DNA of 44,619 nt, from contig JWZX01002861.1 in the NCBI GenBank assembly GCA_001275005.1, positions 1 through 44,619 on the forward strand, read 5' to 3'. Shown piece by piece: positions 1 through 9,297 of the stretch. Numbering within the stretch: position 1 is the stretch's first letter; every line of letters starts with the position of its first letter. A program made the position numbers and the translations under genes. The notes beneath the pieces were generated by a model. That model ran no database searches. It saw only the letters and a program-made list of their open reading frames with translations, and was not told the DNA's origin. This DNA comes from Chrysochromulina tobinii (taxonomy: Eukaryota; Haptophyta; Prymnesiales; Chrysochromulinaceae).

Positions 1-239
1 GTCATGGAATTTCGAGGGGGCTAGGATTACAATTCCGAAATTCCGGGATTTAAATTCCAAGTCCGCCCCTGCACTGTCGCCTCACCCAGTAGACAGTACA
101 CTTCTGTTGAGTACTACTAGACCCTGGTGACTGCGGGAAAACGCTCACCTGCGTCCTGGAATGTCTGGCTCTCACGTCTCTCTTCTGGACGGCCGACACA
201 GCACGACACAGCACGACACGGCACGTCTGCTCCAGCCCC
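1..239. other. intergenic, left edge
   Basis: No gene is supported here. It is the 3' flank of the exostosin-like gene, which stops at 240. A short tandem repeat with a 10-bp unit (cgacacagca, three copies, the last with one change) lies at 194-223. Confidence 0.6.
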
Positions 240-2284
240 TTACCTCTTGCGTCGCCGCGCGTCTTTCGGCGGCTTGACCCGCGTCCTCTCCTTGGCATCG
301 GATCGCAGCCCAACAGAAACCGCCAACGCCCGCCGATGCTCGCGCGACGGAGGGACCGCCCGCAGCAGGTCCAGGCTCGGCCCCGCAAGTTGCTTCTTGT
401 ACCACTTTACCCGCGCCTCGTACCAGCCGGGCTCGGAGACCAACCTTCTCTTCTCTTTTCTCGCCTGCTTCATCTCCGAGATCGACAAATCGATGCTGCC
501 AGGTCGCATGCTCGTGAGAGCATTCCATGGCTCAGCTGGCGGAGGCGGCGCGCTCATCCGGCGGCGAAAAATCTCCATCAGCCCCTCAAACGCGTCACGC
601 GAGCCATCTTCGCCAAAATACGAGGTGCGACCGCAGATTGGCTCATTCGCCGGCACGTCGAGGTATTTCTTCAAGTTGGCAATACCTCCGCTTCGCATCC
701 ACGGCGGATCACGGCGAACTTCGTGGCAGGCTGGGTTGTGGCTCTCACCGCCTGCCACGCACCGCCTGGCGCGGGTGACCGCGGCCCAACCAGCGCATTG
801 CACCGACCGACCTGGCAGATCGGAGAACTCGAAGGTAGTGTACAGCATGCGAGGCACCATCGCACTGCCCGCGGCTCGCAGCGCCGCCTCGCGGCCTTCG
901 GGCAGCGCCTGCAGCAGCTCCGGCAGTTGCATGAGGTGCTGGTGCTCGATGGCGAGCGCGGACGAGTTCCAATCAAGATCAGGGAGCTCCTCGAGCGGCA
1001 TGCCTTCCAGCCGGTCCGACATGGTCGGTACACAACCCCAAAAGAGCGCGGGCAGGTACCTGCACGCAGCCGCAATTTCAGTCGCGAGATCAGTCGCGAG
1101 ATCAGTCGCACTCAGCCATGCAGTCGAAATGCAGACGCAATGCAGTCGCAACGCAGTCGCAATGCAGTTGCAATTCAGTAAGCGCCGCTCTGGGCACGTT
1201 ACCGGTCGGAATCGCCTTGGTCCCAGCCGAGCGGCGAAAAACAGAAGCGCGAGTGCAACATCACGTCGGAGATCGAAGGCTTCTTCTCGTCTTTCTCGCG
1301 CGGCCCGCTGCCGTGCTTGCCCTTGGCAGGAGGAAACTCCAGGCCCTCCCGAATTCGCTTCTGCCGCTCTTGCTCGCGCTGCTGCTCCTTCTCGATGGTA
1401 TTCGTGATGCACATGCCGGACATGTTTCGCAGCTGCAGCAGCTTGGAGCGCGATGGGTTGTTGCGCCCCCGCACAGCGCCCGCCCACGAGAAGAAGCAGC
1501 GCGATTTCGGGCGCGTCACCTGGCGGCGGCTTGGCCCTAGGGCGACGAGCGCCGAGCTCTTCTTTGCGTCGCCCAAGAGCATAAGTCGCTGCAGCTCGAC
1601 CGGTAGGAAGATGTTTTGGCTCAACGTCTCGTTAAACGCGAAGTGCATGCCGCAGAGCGGACCGCACTCGTGGCCCTCGGGAGTGGGCATGCGCACATCG
1701 AGACCCGACTGGTAGCAGTTGAGGCAGCTGCCATCGCTCCGTCGCAGCTGGTCTGACCACCCGGAATAGCCGAGTAAGATGAGCGCGCGCGCGGGGCTCG
1801 CTGGGTTGATGGCTTCCCAAAGGTCGATCCACCCGCCTGCGCGCCACCCGTCCGGCGCGCGAAAGGGCATATTCGACAACCCCAGCCCATCCCTGTACCT
1901 GCGGTACTTGTTGGGCTTCAGCGGACGCGAGAAGCCGCAGTCGCCCGGCCCGTGATCGCACGGCAGCAGCATGAAGTGGTTTGGGCGGCCACTTCGGATG
2001 CTGTGGTTGAAGGCAGGCCAGCGCATGCGGATGTAGTCAAAGAGTTGCATCATGCGCAGGTCGCCCACGTCGTGGCCCGTGTCATCGTGGTTGTTCGGGT
2101 ACGATGGCACGAGGAAGTAGTCAGCGCACAAGGGTTTGGGCTCGTTGTAGCGAGAGGCTTTGATCCATGTCCAGAGCGCACGCACATGCCGCCACGAGGG
2201 CGGCGGCCACGTGACGAGCTTATGCGGTAGCTCGTAGATGTGCACGCGCGGGCTTGGCAGATGAGCAGCGCAGCCCTGTGGCAT
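240..2284 (-). CDS. exostosin-like glycosyltransferase (GT47), two exons
   Basis: Probably a Golgi or ER glycosyltransferase of the exostosin family, which adds sugars to polysaccharides or glycoproteins. Model: exons 2284-1203 and 1059-240, 633 residues. The exon 1 product starts in the domain (VHIYELP), continues with ADYFLVPSY, and ends in RFCFSPLGWDQGDSDR, the family's nucleotide-sugar motif. Exon 2 resumes exactly with YLPALFWGCVPTMSDR, the usual continuation. The junction codon is CG|G (Arg), with donor GTAACG and acceptor GTGCAG. Exon 2 ends in a basic tail. An in-frame stop directly precedes the ATG at 2284, and I see no signal anchor, so either the N-terminus is short or an upstream exon was missed in 2285-2645. 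The acceptor sugar cannot be told. Confidence 0.8.
1060..1202 (-). other. intron of exostosin-like gene, built of tandem repeats
   Basis: 143-nt GT-AG intron whose removal joins GDSDR to YLPALF in frame within a conserved motif. Most of it is degenerate short repeats (about 10-11 bp, gcagtcgcaa type on the plus strand, and gatcagtcgcga type). Confidence 0.75.
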
Positions 2285-2645
2285 TTAGAAAAGTCTTTAG
2301 AAATCCACAGGGCAAGTGTCTCCTTTTGACTGTGAACGGGGAGCGGAATCCCCCTCTGCGAGCTATGACGCACGAGAGAAATATGAATGTCAGGCCTCAT
2401 GGTTTCATTCTTCCTCTGCGGCGAGCGAGCATTCTCCGCGTCTGCCCTTGGAGACCCGAGACCAACCAGCAAATTTTTAAATTACGATCAGATTCACTCT
2501 TGTGTTCTCTGCGAAACTTGGTTAGCTTTGAGCTTTCTAACCGATCGGGCTTACTGCATATTCTACCCCCCTACATCCGCATCCCACGAAACTGTACAAG
2601 TGGCATCTCACACGAAAACGTCAGCGGCCACAAATCCATGCAAAT
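2285..2645. other. intergenic, 361 bp
   Basis: Lies upstream of the exostosin-like ATG and downstream of the large membrane protein's stop. It is visibly less GC-rich than most of the window. No ORF looks coding. It must hold the exostosin promoter and could hide a small 5' exon, but no hydrophobic signal-anchor stretch was found. Confidence 0.5.
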
Positions 2646-5600
2646 CTATGCCGGAACTGAAGACTCGCCTGAGTCGCCCCCGCCAGGCCGGTCGCTGGAT
2701 ACACTAGATTCATCTTCCTGATCATCCGTCGTCGCCACCGACACCGACGCCGACACCACCGCAGCTGCCGAAGCTGCCGTCGTCGCCGCCGACCCTGCTT
2801 TCCTCGCCGCAGTGGCCGCTGCGACCGCCCCCGCGAAAGCCCCCGATATCCCCGCCCCCCCCGCCTCTTTCGCCATATTGGCGGCCCTCGCCCTCGCATC
2901 TCCCAACATTGCTGTAATCACCTTAGCTTTCTCCTTCTCGAAAATCTCTATCATATGGAAGATTATTTCTTGGATAGTATAATAGGCTGCATTTTGAAAG
3001 GTGTACCAAAGTGACAAGATGGATATCGCAACGCCTGCGAGGCCCGTCATAAACATCGGCACGCCAATCGTTGTCGCCTCGGCCTCCATGACGCGTCTGT
3101 TGAGATAGAAAGAGAGGCCCACGATGCTCGTGATGAGAAAGAGAAGCGGTAGTGTGTTAAGAATTATGGCGAGGGTGGAGCTGCTAACGATGAAGACGCG
3201 TGTGTGAAGCATGGTCGATGCCGGAAAGCCCAAGATTCTCGACTTGAGCGCATAGTAAAAGACAAAGACGAGCTGACACGTCAGAGGGATCGTCAACATC
3301 ACGGCAACCATCGTTTCTGGTACGAGTGAGTTCCATCCCATGATTATTTGGAGCAGAATGTAGGTTGCGAAGAAGATGAGGTTGATCCGCATTACGAATT
3401 GATTGCCCATCAGTAGCATTGGGTAAAGTTCTAGATCCCTTCGCATAGAAGACTGCGTGAGTATCATGCCAAAGACCTGAAACACTGCGAATAAAGCCAT
3501 GATCACGAGCGCTGTGACGGATCCATATCCTCCACTGGAAAACCTCGAAATCTCATGAGCCGCTTCCGTTTCGAGGGGCGACAGATCCGTGGAAAAAATG
3601 GTAAGCTTTGCAAATAGGTCTTGCTTTCCGAGGGCCTTATACGCCTCTTCGGAGAAGAAGATGAATTGATGAGTCGCGTCAGATAGATACTGTGCAAACC
3701 CGGCGCCACCGATATGCAGCCACGATGACAAGAAGAGAATGATTATTGTCGCCACAACAAAGAATACCATGAAGCATAATAGCTGAAACTGGGCAGCTTG
3801 GTCTTCACCACCCTCCGTGCGTAGTAATCTGGAGAGCGTGAACGTCGAGTCGAGCAGGAAGGAGATCTGGTTAGCAATAAAGCCTAGGTACAAGGCACTA
3901 TTATCGCTTGACTGCATCTGCTCAGTGACATATTGTAGGCCAGATTCGACCACACAGGTCAGCATTAGCGGGTTTTGGCCGGTCGCAAGGTCGTAGCCAG
4001 CAACCTGGGAAAAGAAGGTCGCGGGGGCACGGCACACGGCTTCGCGAGCTGGAGAGCCATCCGAGTACCGTCCATCAAAAACCGTGAAACTGAAGCCAGC
4101 GATGGCCGACGGGATGGACGTGACCAAGGCCCCAATAAAAGTGAGCAACCAAGAGGGGCGCCCTATGCACTTGAGCGCGATGGAAACTATCACCAGATGG
4201 CCGCCGGCAAAGATGGCGATCCATTGTATCACCGTCCCCAACGTACTGCCCTGAAAAAAGTTCCCCAAAAAAGGCACGTATGTCCCTTTAAAGTCTGAAA
4301 TGTCATACGCGGCCGGCATCGGAATGGAGCATTCACGACAAAAGTCTGGCTCATAGCCTGTGCCTTGCAAGCACAGCAGCCAAGTGTCGCACGTGAGTTT
4401 TGCGTACTGATTCAGAGTGGTCTGATCGAGAGCAGACCCCATGGACAGCACTGAGAATGCAGACAGTGCAACAGCCTTTGAGGTCGTCGGGTGAGTCACC
4501 AAAGCGTGCACGAAAAAGCCTACGAAGAGCTGGCAGACGATCGTATACCCATATTGCAGCCACCTGAGTCTATCGCCTTTCGCCTCGTGCTTTGAAACCG
4601 CTTCGGCGGCCTTCAAGCTGGCCATCTCCTTCGTTCTCTCGAAATTCTCAATCTCTGTCTTCGTGAAGGCACCAATCGAAAGGTTCCATTCGTGCACGTA
4701 AATGACGGGATGCGCCTTCGTAGCGGGGTCAACCTCCTCGTTCACAAGCTCAACGGCAACCTTATCTCCATTTACGTAGCCGGTGCGCTTTATTTTGCCA
4801 CGCGCACCATCGGTACGCGGCTTGTCTGCCACGTGATTGATGATCACGTCCTCGCCCGCGAGTAAGCGGACGCGAAGGCCCGCCGTCTTCACATCAAGAA
4901 GGTGCTCGGGGAAATTCTCGACTTCCGTAACGTACAATAGGCCGTGGACGGACACGTATAGGAAGAAGACGGCCATAGCAAGAGAGACTGCGCCTAACAC
5001 TAGCACATAGTAAAGGGGAGCGGCTGCGAACAGGACAGCCTTGCTTGTAAGGTTGTTCATGAAGGTCTTCGGATTGCCGATAAAGTTCCAGACCGCGGTG
5101 GCATACCAGCTGGCAGACCGCGCAGGCAGCCCGCATGCTTGCGACTGGCTGATGTACTGATTGATCATTCCCTCGGCTGCGGAGTGCGTGGATGCGAAGT
5201 CTGACAGGAGTGTTGATCCATCCGGAAAGGACGAACCAAAGTTGGTTTGCGCCGATTCTACGGTTCCGTCCCTCGGCTTAAGGTGCATATCAACTGCAAT
5301 GCTGTAATTGCAGCCGTCGATGCTTTCGGTATACTTTGTTCTCCCCCCGAACGCGTCATAGAGGAACGGGAGCGTGAAGTTGGCCATCCTTTCGAAACCA
5401 GCTGTGACAACTGTCGTGCGGTTGCTTGGGTACACCTGATCGACCTTGACCAGAGTGTCAAGGAAGTACGAATGGCGCACCTCGGCAAGGCCGATGAAGC
5501 AAATGCTTGATGCACCGAGGCATGCGCTAATTGCGATTAAGATGTGCCATTGGACCGTGCGCGGAGTCGAGCCCATGTCCCGCAGGCTGCTTAGGCCGAG

Positions 5601-7199
5601 AGAGCGTGCGACGAAGATATTGTACAGCAGAAGAGGAGGTAGCACATAGGCGAGTACCTGCCTCACGATGCAATATAGGATATCCCCACCCTCCTTGGCT
5701 TGCTCAATGCGCGTCGCTATGCGCGCGATAAGCCCGTCTATCAGGTAAATGGATGCGCCATAGAAGCTGTTTTGAAGCCCGAGAATGGAGAGGTAGTGCA
5801 GGTACACGAAGGTTGGCATCATCCTGTTGAGAGCTTTCGATAGAGGGCCCTCGACGAAGAGAATAATTCGGATCAGCAACAAGACGCAGATTTCTATCGT
5901 GCACCCGACAGTGCCCATCGCATAGCAGACCTGCATGGCCCAAGGCGCAGCAGGCAAGATGAAAAGGCTGCCTCCAGGCACTTGACCACGAGACGGAAGC
6001 TCCGAAACTTGGAACAGAACCGTCGAGACGAGCACGACGATGGTAGCGATCAAGACTTTCGGAAAGCTCATGATAAACTTTTTCCGTGCATCGCGTTGTG
6101 CGTTTTCGTGCGCCTGCTTCTCGAGGTGCTCGTCTGCCAACCGTTTCTGTTCGCGCTCCTTTGTGGTGGGGCCGTACTCGATCCTGGCCTGCTCTGCGAC
6201 TATCAACCGTTGCTCGCGTAGCTCACGCCATCTTTCCTTGCTGAGTTCATTCGCCCTTTGGTCTTTGCGGCGAGTCGATTGCAGCCTGATCTGCTGCACC
6301 TCCTGTCCGTGCAGAAAGGCATGCGCCATGTCGGTTTGCTCCCTGAATGTCTGCAGCTCGTAGCTCACCTTTCTTCTACGGGCTGGCTTGTGCTCGGTGG
6401 TAGACTGATGAACGGTAGTAGACTGATGCAAGGCAAGTCGGTTCGCGGCAGCAGTGCGAACTAAATCCGCTATGTCTCGCGGTTCGTCAGCTATGCCAAG
6501 ACTCAGCGATTCCTCTTCGCGAAGTAGCTCTTCGCGCAGTTTCTGATGGACTCTGTCAATATCCTTTTGAGGCTCGCCAAGCTGGAAGTTCTCCTCGCGA
6601 GCCGTGTTGAGGCGCATGCCGGCTGAAAGGTAAACCTCGCTTCCCGTCGTCGCGATGTCGGTGATGCCGATCTCCGCCCCACGGTGGAGTACGTAGCTAG
6701 AGGAATCAGACATGGGTGCGGTCGATGGAATCGCACGATCTGTCCGAGCGTTGGTGATGCCCGCCGCACCCGAAACTAACGCCGCATCAGCGGCATCCTT
6801 ACGTAGAGCCTCGGAGTCCATCGTCTTCCGCTTGAAATCAAGCGCGATTCGGCTCTGCTCTGCACCGCTGCAGCCTGCACCATCTTGGCTTGCTCTCTCT
6901 CGGAGCTTGCCCGCATGCTTGCTCCTCTTGGGCCGGAAGTCTGGCGGCCGCTCCCCCCTGAGTCGCGAGAGCAGCTGCTGCCCCATGTAGTCGAGTCGAT
7001 CGGTTTCTGGGACCTCTGATCCTGCTGCGACCGATTCTTGGAGGGCAGACTCGATGTGTGGTTGTGGGATGTACAGTCGCCCCTGCGCATCGAATGTGCC
7101 CCTTTGCAACATTACTGGAGGCAACGTCTCGGCACGCGCCTCGGCCCGATCGAGCTGCTGCATGAGAGCATGCACGTGGTCAACCCTGCTCTTTGACAT
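2646..7199 (-). CDS. large multi-pass membrane protein, unknown family
   Basis: 1517-residue uninterrupted frame starting at an ATG at 7199. I do not recognise the family. Residues 1 to about 375 are hydrophilic, charged and probably cytosolic. The first hydrophobic segment is near 380-400, followed by a block of several helices. A predicted luminal loop near 580-720 has several N-x-S/T sites and cysteines. Two more helices follow. Then comes a soluble insert near 770-870 with a small beta-type stretch (GKIKRTGYVNGDKVAVELV). A second large membrane block runs to about 1403. The C-terminus is Ala-rich, then acidic Ser-rich. I estimate well over ten membrane segments. GC is much lower than in neighbours: one sampled 60-bp line (3421-3480) is 47% GC. 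It could be a channel, transporter or scaffold; no catalytic motif was seen. Confidence 0.8.
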   Translation of the reverse strand: MSKSRVDHVHALMQQLDRAEARAETLPPVMLQRGTFDAQGRLYIPQPHIESALQESVAAGSEVPETDRLDYMGQQLLSRLRGERPPDFRPKRSKHAGKLRERASQDGAGCSGAEQSRIALDFKRKTMDSEALRKDAADAALVSGAAGITNARTDRAIPSTAPMSDSSSYVLHRGAEIGITDIATTGSEVYLSAGMRLNTAREENFQLGEPQKDIDRVHQKLREELLREEESLSLGIADEPRDIADLVRTAAANRLALHQSTTVHQSTTEHKPARRRKVSYELQTFREQTDMAHAFLHGQEVQQIRLQSTRRKDQRANELSKERWRELREQRLIVAEQARIEYGPTTKEREQKRLADEHLEKQAHENAQRDARKKFIMSFPKVLIATIVVLVSTVLFQVSELPSRGQVPGGSLFILPAAPWAMQVCYAMGTVGCTIEICVLLLIRIILFVEGPLSKALNRMMPTFVYLHYLSILGLQNSFYGASIYLIDGLIARIATRIEQAKEGGDILYCIVRQVLAYVLPPLLLYNIFVARSLGLSSLRDMGSTPRTVQWHILIAISACLGASSICFIGLAEVRHSYFLDTLVKVDQVYPSNRTTVVTAGFERMANFTLPFLYDAFGGRTKYTESIDGCNYSIAVDMHLKPRDGTVESAQTNFGSSFPDGSTLLSDFASTHSAAEGMINQYISQSQACGLPARSASWYATAVWNFIGNPKTFMNNLTSKAVLFAAAPLYYVLVLGAVSLAMAVFFLYVSVHGLLYVTEVENFPEHLLDVKTAGLRVRLLAGEDVIINHVADKPRTDGARGKIKRTGYVNGDKVAVELVNEEVDPATKAHPVIYVHEWNLSIGAFTKTEIENFERTKEMASLKAAEAVSKHEAKGDRLRWLQYGYTIVCQLFVGFFVHALVTHPTTSKAVALSAFSVLSMGSALDQTTLNQYAKLTCDTWLLCLQGTGYEPDFCRECSIPMPAAYDISDFKGTYVPFLGNFFQGSTLGTVIQWIAIFAGGHLVIVSIALKCIGRPSWLLTFIGALVTSIPSAIAGFSFTVFDGRYSDGSPAREAVCRAPATFFSQVAGYDLATGQNPLMLTCVVESGLQYVTEQMQSSDNSALYLGFIANQISFLLDSTFTLSRLLRTEGGEDQAAQFQLLCFMVFFVVATIIILFLSSWLHIGGAGFAQYLSDATHQFIFFSEEAYKALGKQDLFAKLTIFSTDLSPLETEAAHEISRFSSGGYGSVTALVIMALFAVFQVFGMILTQSSMRRDLELYPMLLMGNQFVMRINLIFFATYILLQIIMGWNSLVPETMVAVMLTIPLTCQLVFVFYYALKSRILGFPASTMLHTRVFIVSSSTLAIILNTLPLLFLITSIVGLSFYLNRRVMEAEATTIGVPMFMTGLAGVAISILSLWYTFQNAAYYTIQEIIFHMIEIFEKEKAKVITAMLGDARARAANMAKEAGGAGISGAFAGAVAAATAARKAGSAATTAASAAAVVSASVSVATTDDQEDESSVSSDRPGGGDSGESSVPA

Positions 7200-7401
7200 C
7201 GAGAGCGCCCAAGATAATTACAAGCGGGTTGCTTGTCTGGTTTGTCCCTTTTATCCTCGATGGTTGCTCCGCCTCGCTCGTGCGGCGCATCTTGCGTCCA
7301 CGGAGCGCCTCGATAAAGTCGGTCCAAAAATGGAACTTGTGCGGAGTTTCACCAAATGTCAGCCTCAAATTCATTACAAATTCATTTTCTACGCAACCCC
7401 T

Positions 7402-9081
7402 CTACGGCCTACTCTGCCAAACACGACGACGAGGTGTCCACATTACTCCATGTCGGTTGGCCGAAGGGATGACGTCCAGGGTCTCGGGCCAGTACTCGCT
7501 CATCGAGTACAAGGACGGCCTCTGCGCTTGCTTCACGAGTGACGGCGTCGGGCTCAATGCTGGAGGTAAAGGAAAGAACGTGCGCGATGGTTTGTGAAGT
7601 GGTCGCGTCTTTGTAGGCTGCGTGGGATGAAGGCGCGGCGAACACGATGACGTCCGACTTCGGCGCGTCGGCCTGTCGGACGGGTTGGCGAGCAGCGCAT
7701 CGTTCATCGATCGTGGCGACCTGCTCGTGTGGAAAGGAGTGGTACTGGCATGCGGCGCCGTGCTCGGCAAATTGCTGCACGCACATGGTGTGATGCCCCA
7801 GCGCGCCGACAAACCACTCTGATGCTCCACAGCCGCCATAAACTCGAGCATCTCGAGCGGGCGCCGTATTTGGCGAGCTTCCAGCTGGCGCATCGAATTC
7901 GCAACCAAGCGCTCCAAGCGTACGATCTCGTCCTTGAGATTGCTGATCTTTGCCCGCTCGGTGAGGAGAGAGAAGCGAGCTGCAGCTCGCTTCTCTCTGC
8001 CGCCTCGCTTCGCACGATCTGCTGCCTCTCTCGCCTCTTGCTCGCCGACACGATGTGCCGCGATTGTTGCCTTGATCGCCGCCTTCTCGGCGCGCCTCGA
8101 CATTGCCCCCGTCTCGGCCATGGACTTCTCTGCCTCCTCCTGCAAATATGCGGCCCTCTCCGCAGCCTGCGGGGCTTCGCCGTGCCCGTCTAGCTGTGCC
8201 TCGAGAGTCTTCATGATCGCCACAGTCGTGAAGGCCCGCCTGAGCCTCACGCGTGCCTCGGCCGCCGACTCGGCCTCGGCCGCCGCCTCGGCCGCCACTG
8301 CTCCCATCGCCTCGGCCGCGGCCGCTGCCATCGCCACTCTCTCGGCTTCGGATGCGCTCGTCTCTCTCGCAAACGCCGCCGTGCGTGCCTGCTCTTCTAG
8401 CGTCAGAGCAGCCGTGGTTGCGGCGGTCATCGGCCCAAGTCGCCGCCGAGCAAGGGAGGAAACCTGAACGCCCAGCGGATGCGGCGGCTCGTCCACTTGA
8501 GACTCATGGGCTTGATCCTGTTCGTCGTCCTCTTGCCGCTGCGTCTCCTCCTCCTCTTGAGTCTCCTTCTCTTTGCTGGCAGCCTTCTCCTGCTCCCCCT
8601 TAAAGGCTGCCATCGCTGCCGCCCACAAGTCGCCCTCGGTTTCGGCGCTGCTCTTCCGTCGCAGGAAAGGCGGAGCCGACGTCGAGGCATCTTTCAATGC
8701 AATTTCCTCCCACATGGTGGCCTGTAAGGCTGCGTCTGCCGTCGCAACCGGATTCGCAGCCGCCCAGAGCTCTGCGCCCTGGCGATCAAGCAGTCGTCGC
8801 GCTCTGGCCAAAGTCTCATCGGCAGCAGCTGCCTGCGCCGCCGCAGCTCGCTCTGCTTCCGCTTCCTCCTCTGCCAAGGCGTCGTCCTCATCCATGGCAT
8901 GTGAAAACCACGCCTCGCCCTGTGAGGCAAAGCTGCCTCTCCCGCGCGATGATGAACGGCGTTTCAACTGCGCCGAATGGGCGGCGATGGATGCGATGCG
9001 CATGTTAGTCAGCTCCTCGTACCATGCGTCGTCATCATCGTCATCGCTGTCTGTCACGACTCGAGCTCGCGGGTCGGTCAT
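7402..9081 (-). CDS. acidic/Ala-rich coiled-coil protein, C-terminus uncertain
   Basis: 559 residues from the ATG at 9081 (MTDPRARVV, followed by an acidic DSDDDDDD run). The body is rich in Ala, Glu and Arg with long helical stretches. A coiled coil with a leucine-zipper look (LKDEIVRLERLVANSMRQLE) lies near residues 395-430. No enzyme motif is visible. After about residue 440 this frame turns Pro/Ser/Arg-rich, typical of a shifted frame in GC-rich DNA. Another minus-strand frame in the same stretch (stop at 7409) reads more like protein (for example SEWFVGALGHHTMCVQQF). An unseen intron near 7,770-7,900 may switch frames. The gene is divergent from the Sfi1-like gene across 216 bp, so a shared promoter and a centrosomal or flagellar role are possible, but this is inference. 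Confidence 0.6.
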   Translation of the reverse strand: MTDPRARVVTDSDDDDDDAWYEELTNMRIASIAAHSAQLKRRSSSRGRGSFASQGEAWFSHAMDEDDALAEEEAEAERAAAAQAAAADETLARARRLLDRQGAELWAAANPVATADAALQATMWEEIALKDASTSAPPFLRRKSSAETEGDLWAAAMAAFKGEQEKAASKEKETQEEEETQRQEDDEQDQAHESQVDEPPHPLGVQVSSLARRRLGPMTAATTAALTLEEQARTAAFARETSASEAERVAMAAAAAEAMGAVAAEAAAEAESAAEARVRLRRAFTTVAIMKTLEAQLDGHGEAPQAAERAAYLQEEAEKSMAETGAMSRRAEKAAIKATIAAHRVGEQEAREAADRAKRGGREKRAAARFSLLTERAKISNLKDEIVRLERLVANSMRQLEARQIRRPLEMLEFMAAVEHQSGLSARWGITPCACSNLPSTAPHASTTPFHTSRSPRSMNDALLANPSDRPTRRSRTSSCSPRLHPTQPTKTRPLHKPSRTFFPLPPALSPTPSLVKQAQRPSLYSMSEYWPETLDVIPSANRHGVMWTPRRRVWQSRP

Positions 9082-9297
9082 CTCGTCTTTACAAGAGGAG
9101 TGCCATGAAAAGCGTAAAAAAGGCCGTTTGAAAACCTGTGTTTGAAAATGTAGGAGCCTGCAGGTATTGGTCACTCAGCCATCAACACGTACGGTCCAGT
9201 CCATCTTGGAATTCGCTTGCTTTTCAGCCGCAACCGAAACAGACATTTTTGAGAGTCGTGCTGATCCGTGCGGAGGCTCCCATTGTGGGGGCGCGCG
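9082..9297. promoter_or_regulatory. divergent promoter region, coiled-coil gene / Sfi1-like gene
   Basis: 216 bp between two ATGs pointing apart (9081 minus, 9298 plus). The sequence is less GC-rich than the flanking coding DNA. No TATA box was recognised. The role is inferred from position only. Confidence 0.4.

Noticed and set aside
127..1407. 426-residue plus-strand frame over the exostosin gene
   Set aside because: Arg/Ser/Ala-rich shadow of the minus-strand gene; the minus strand shows clear GT47 motifs across the splice.
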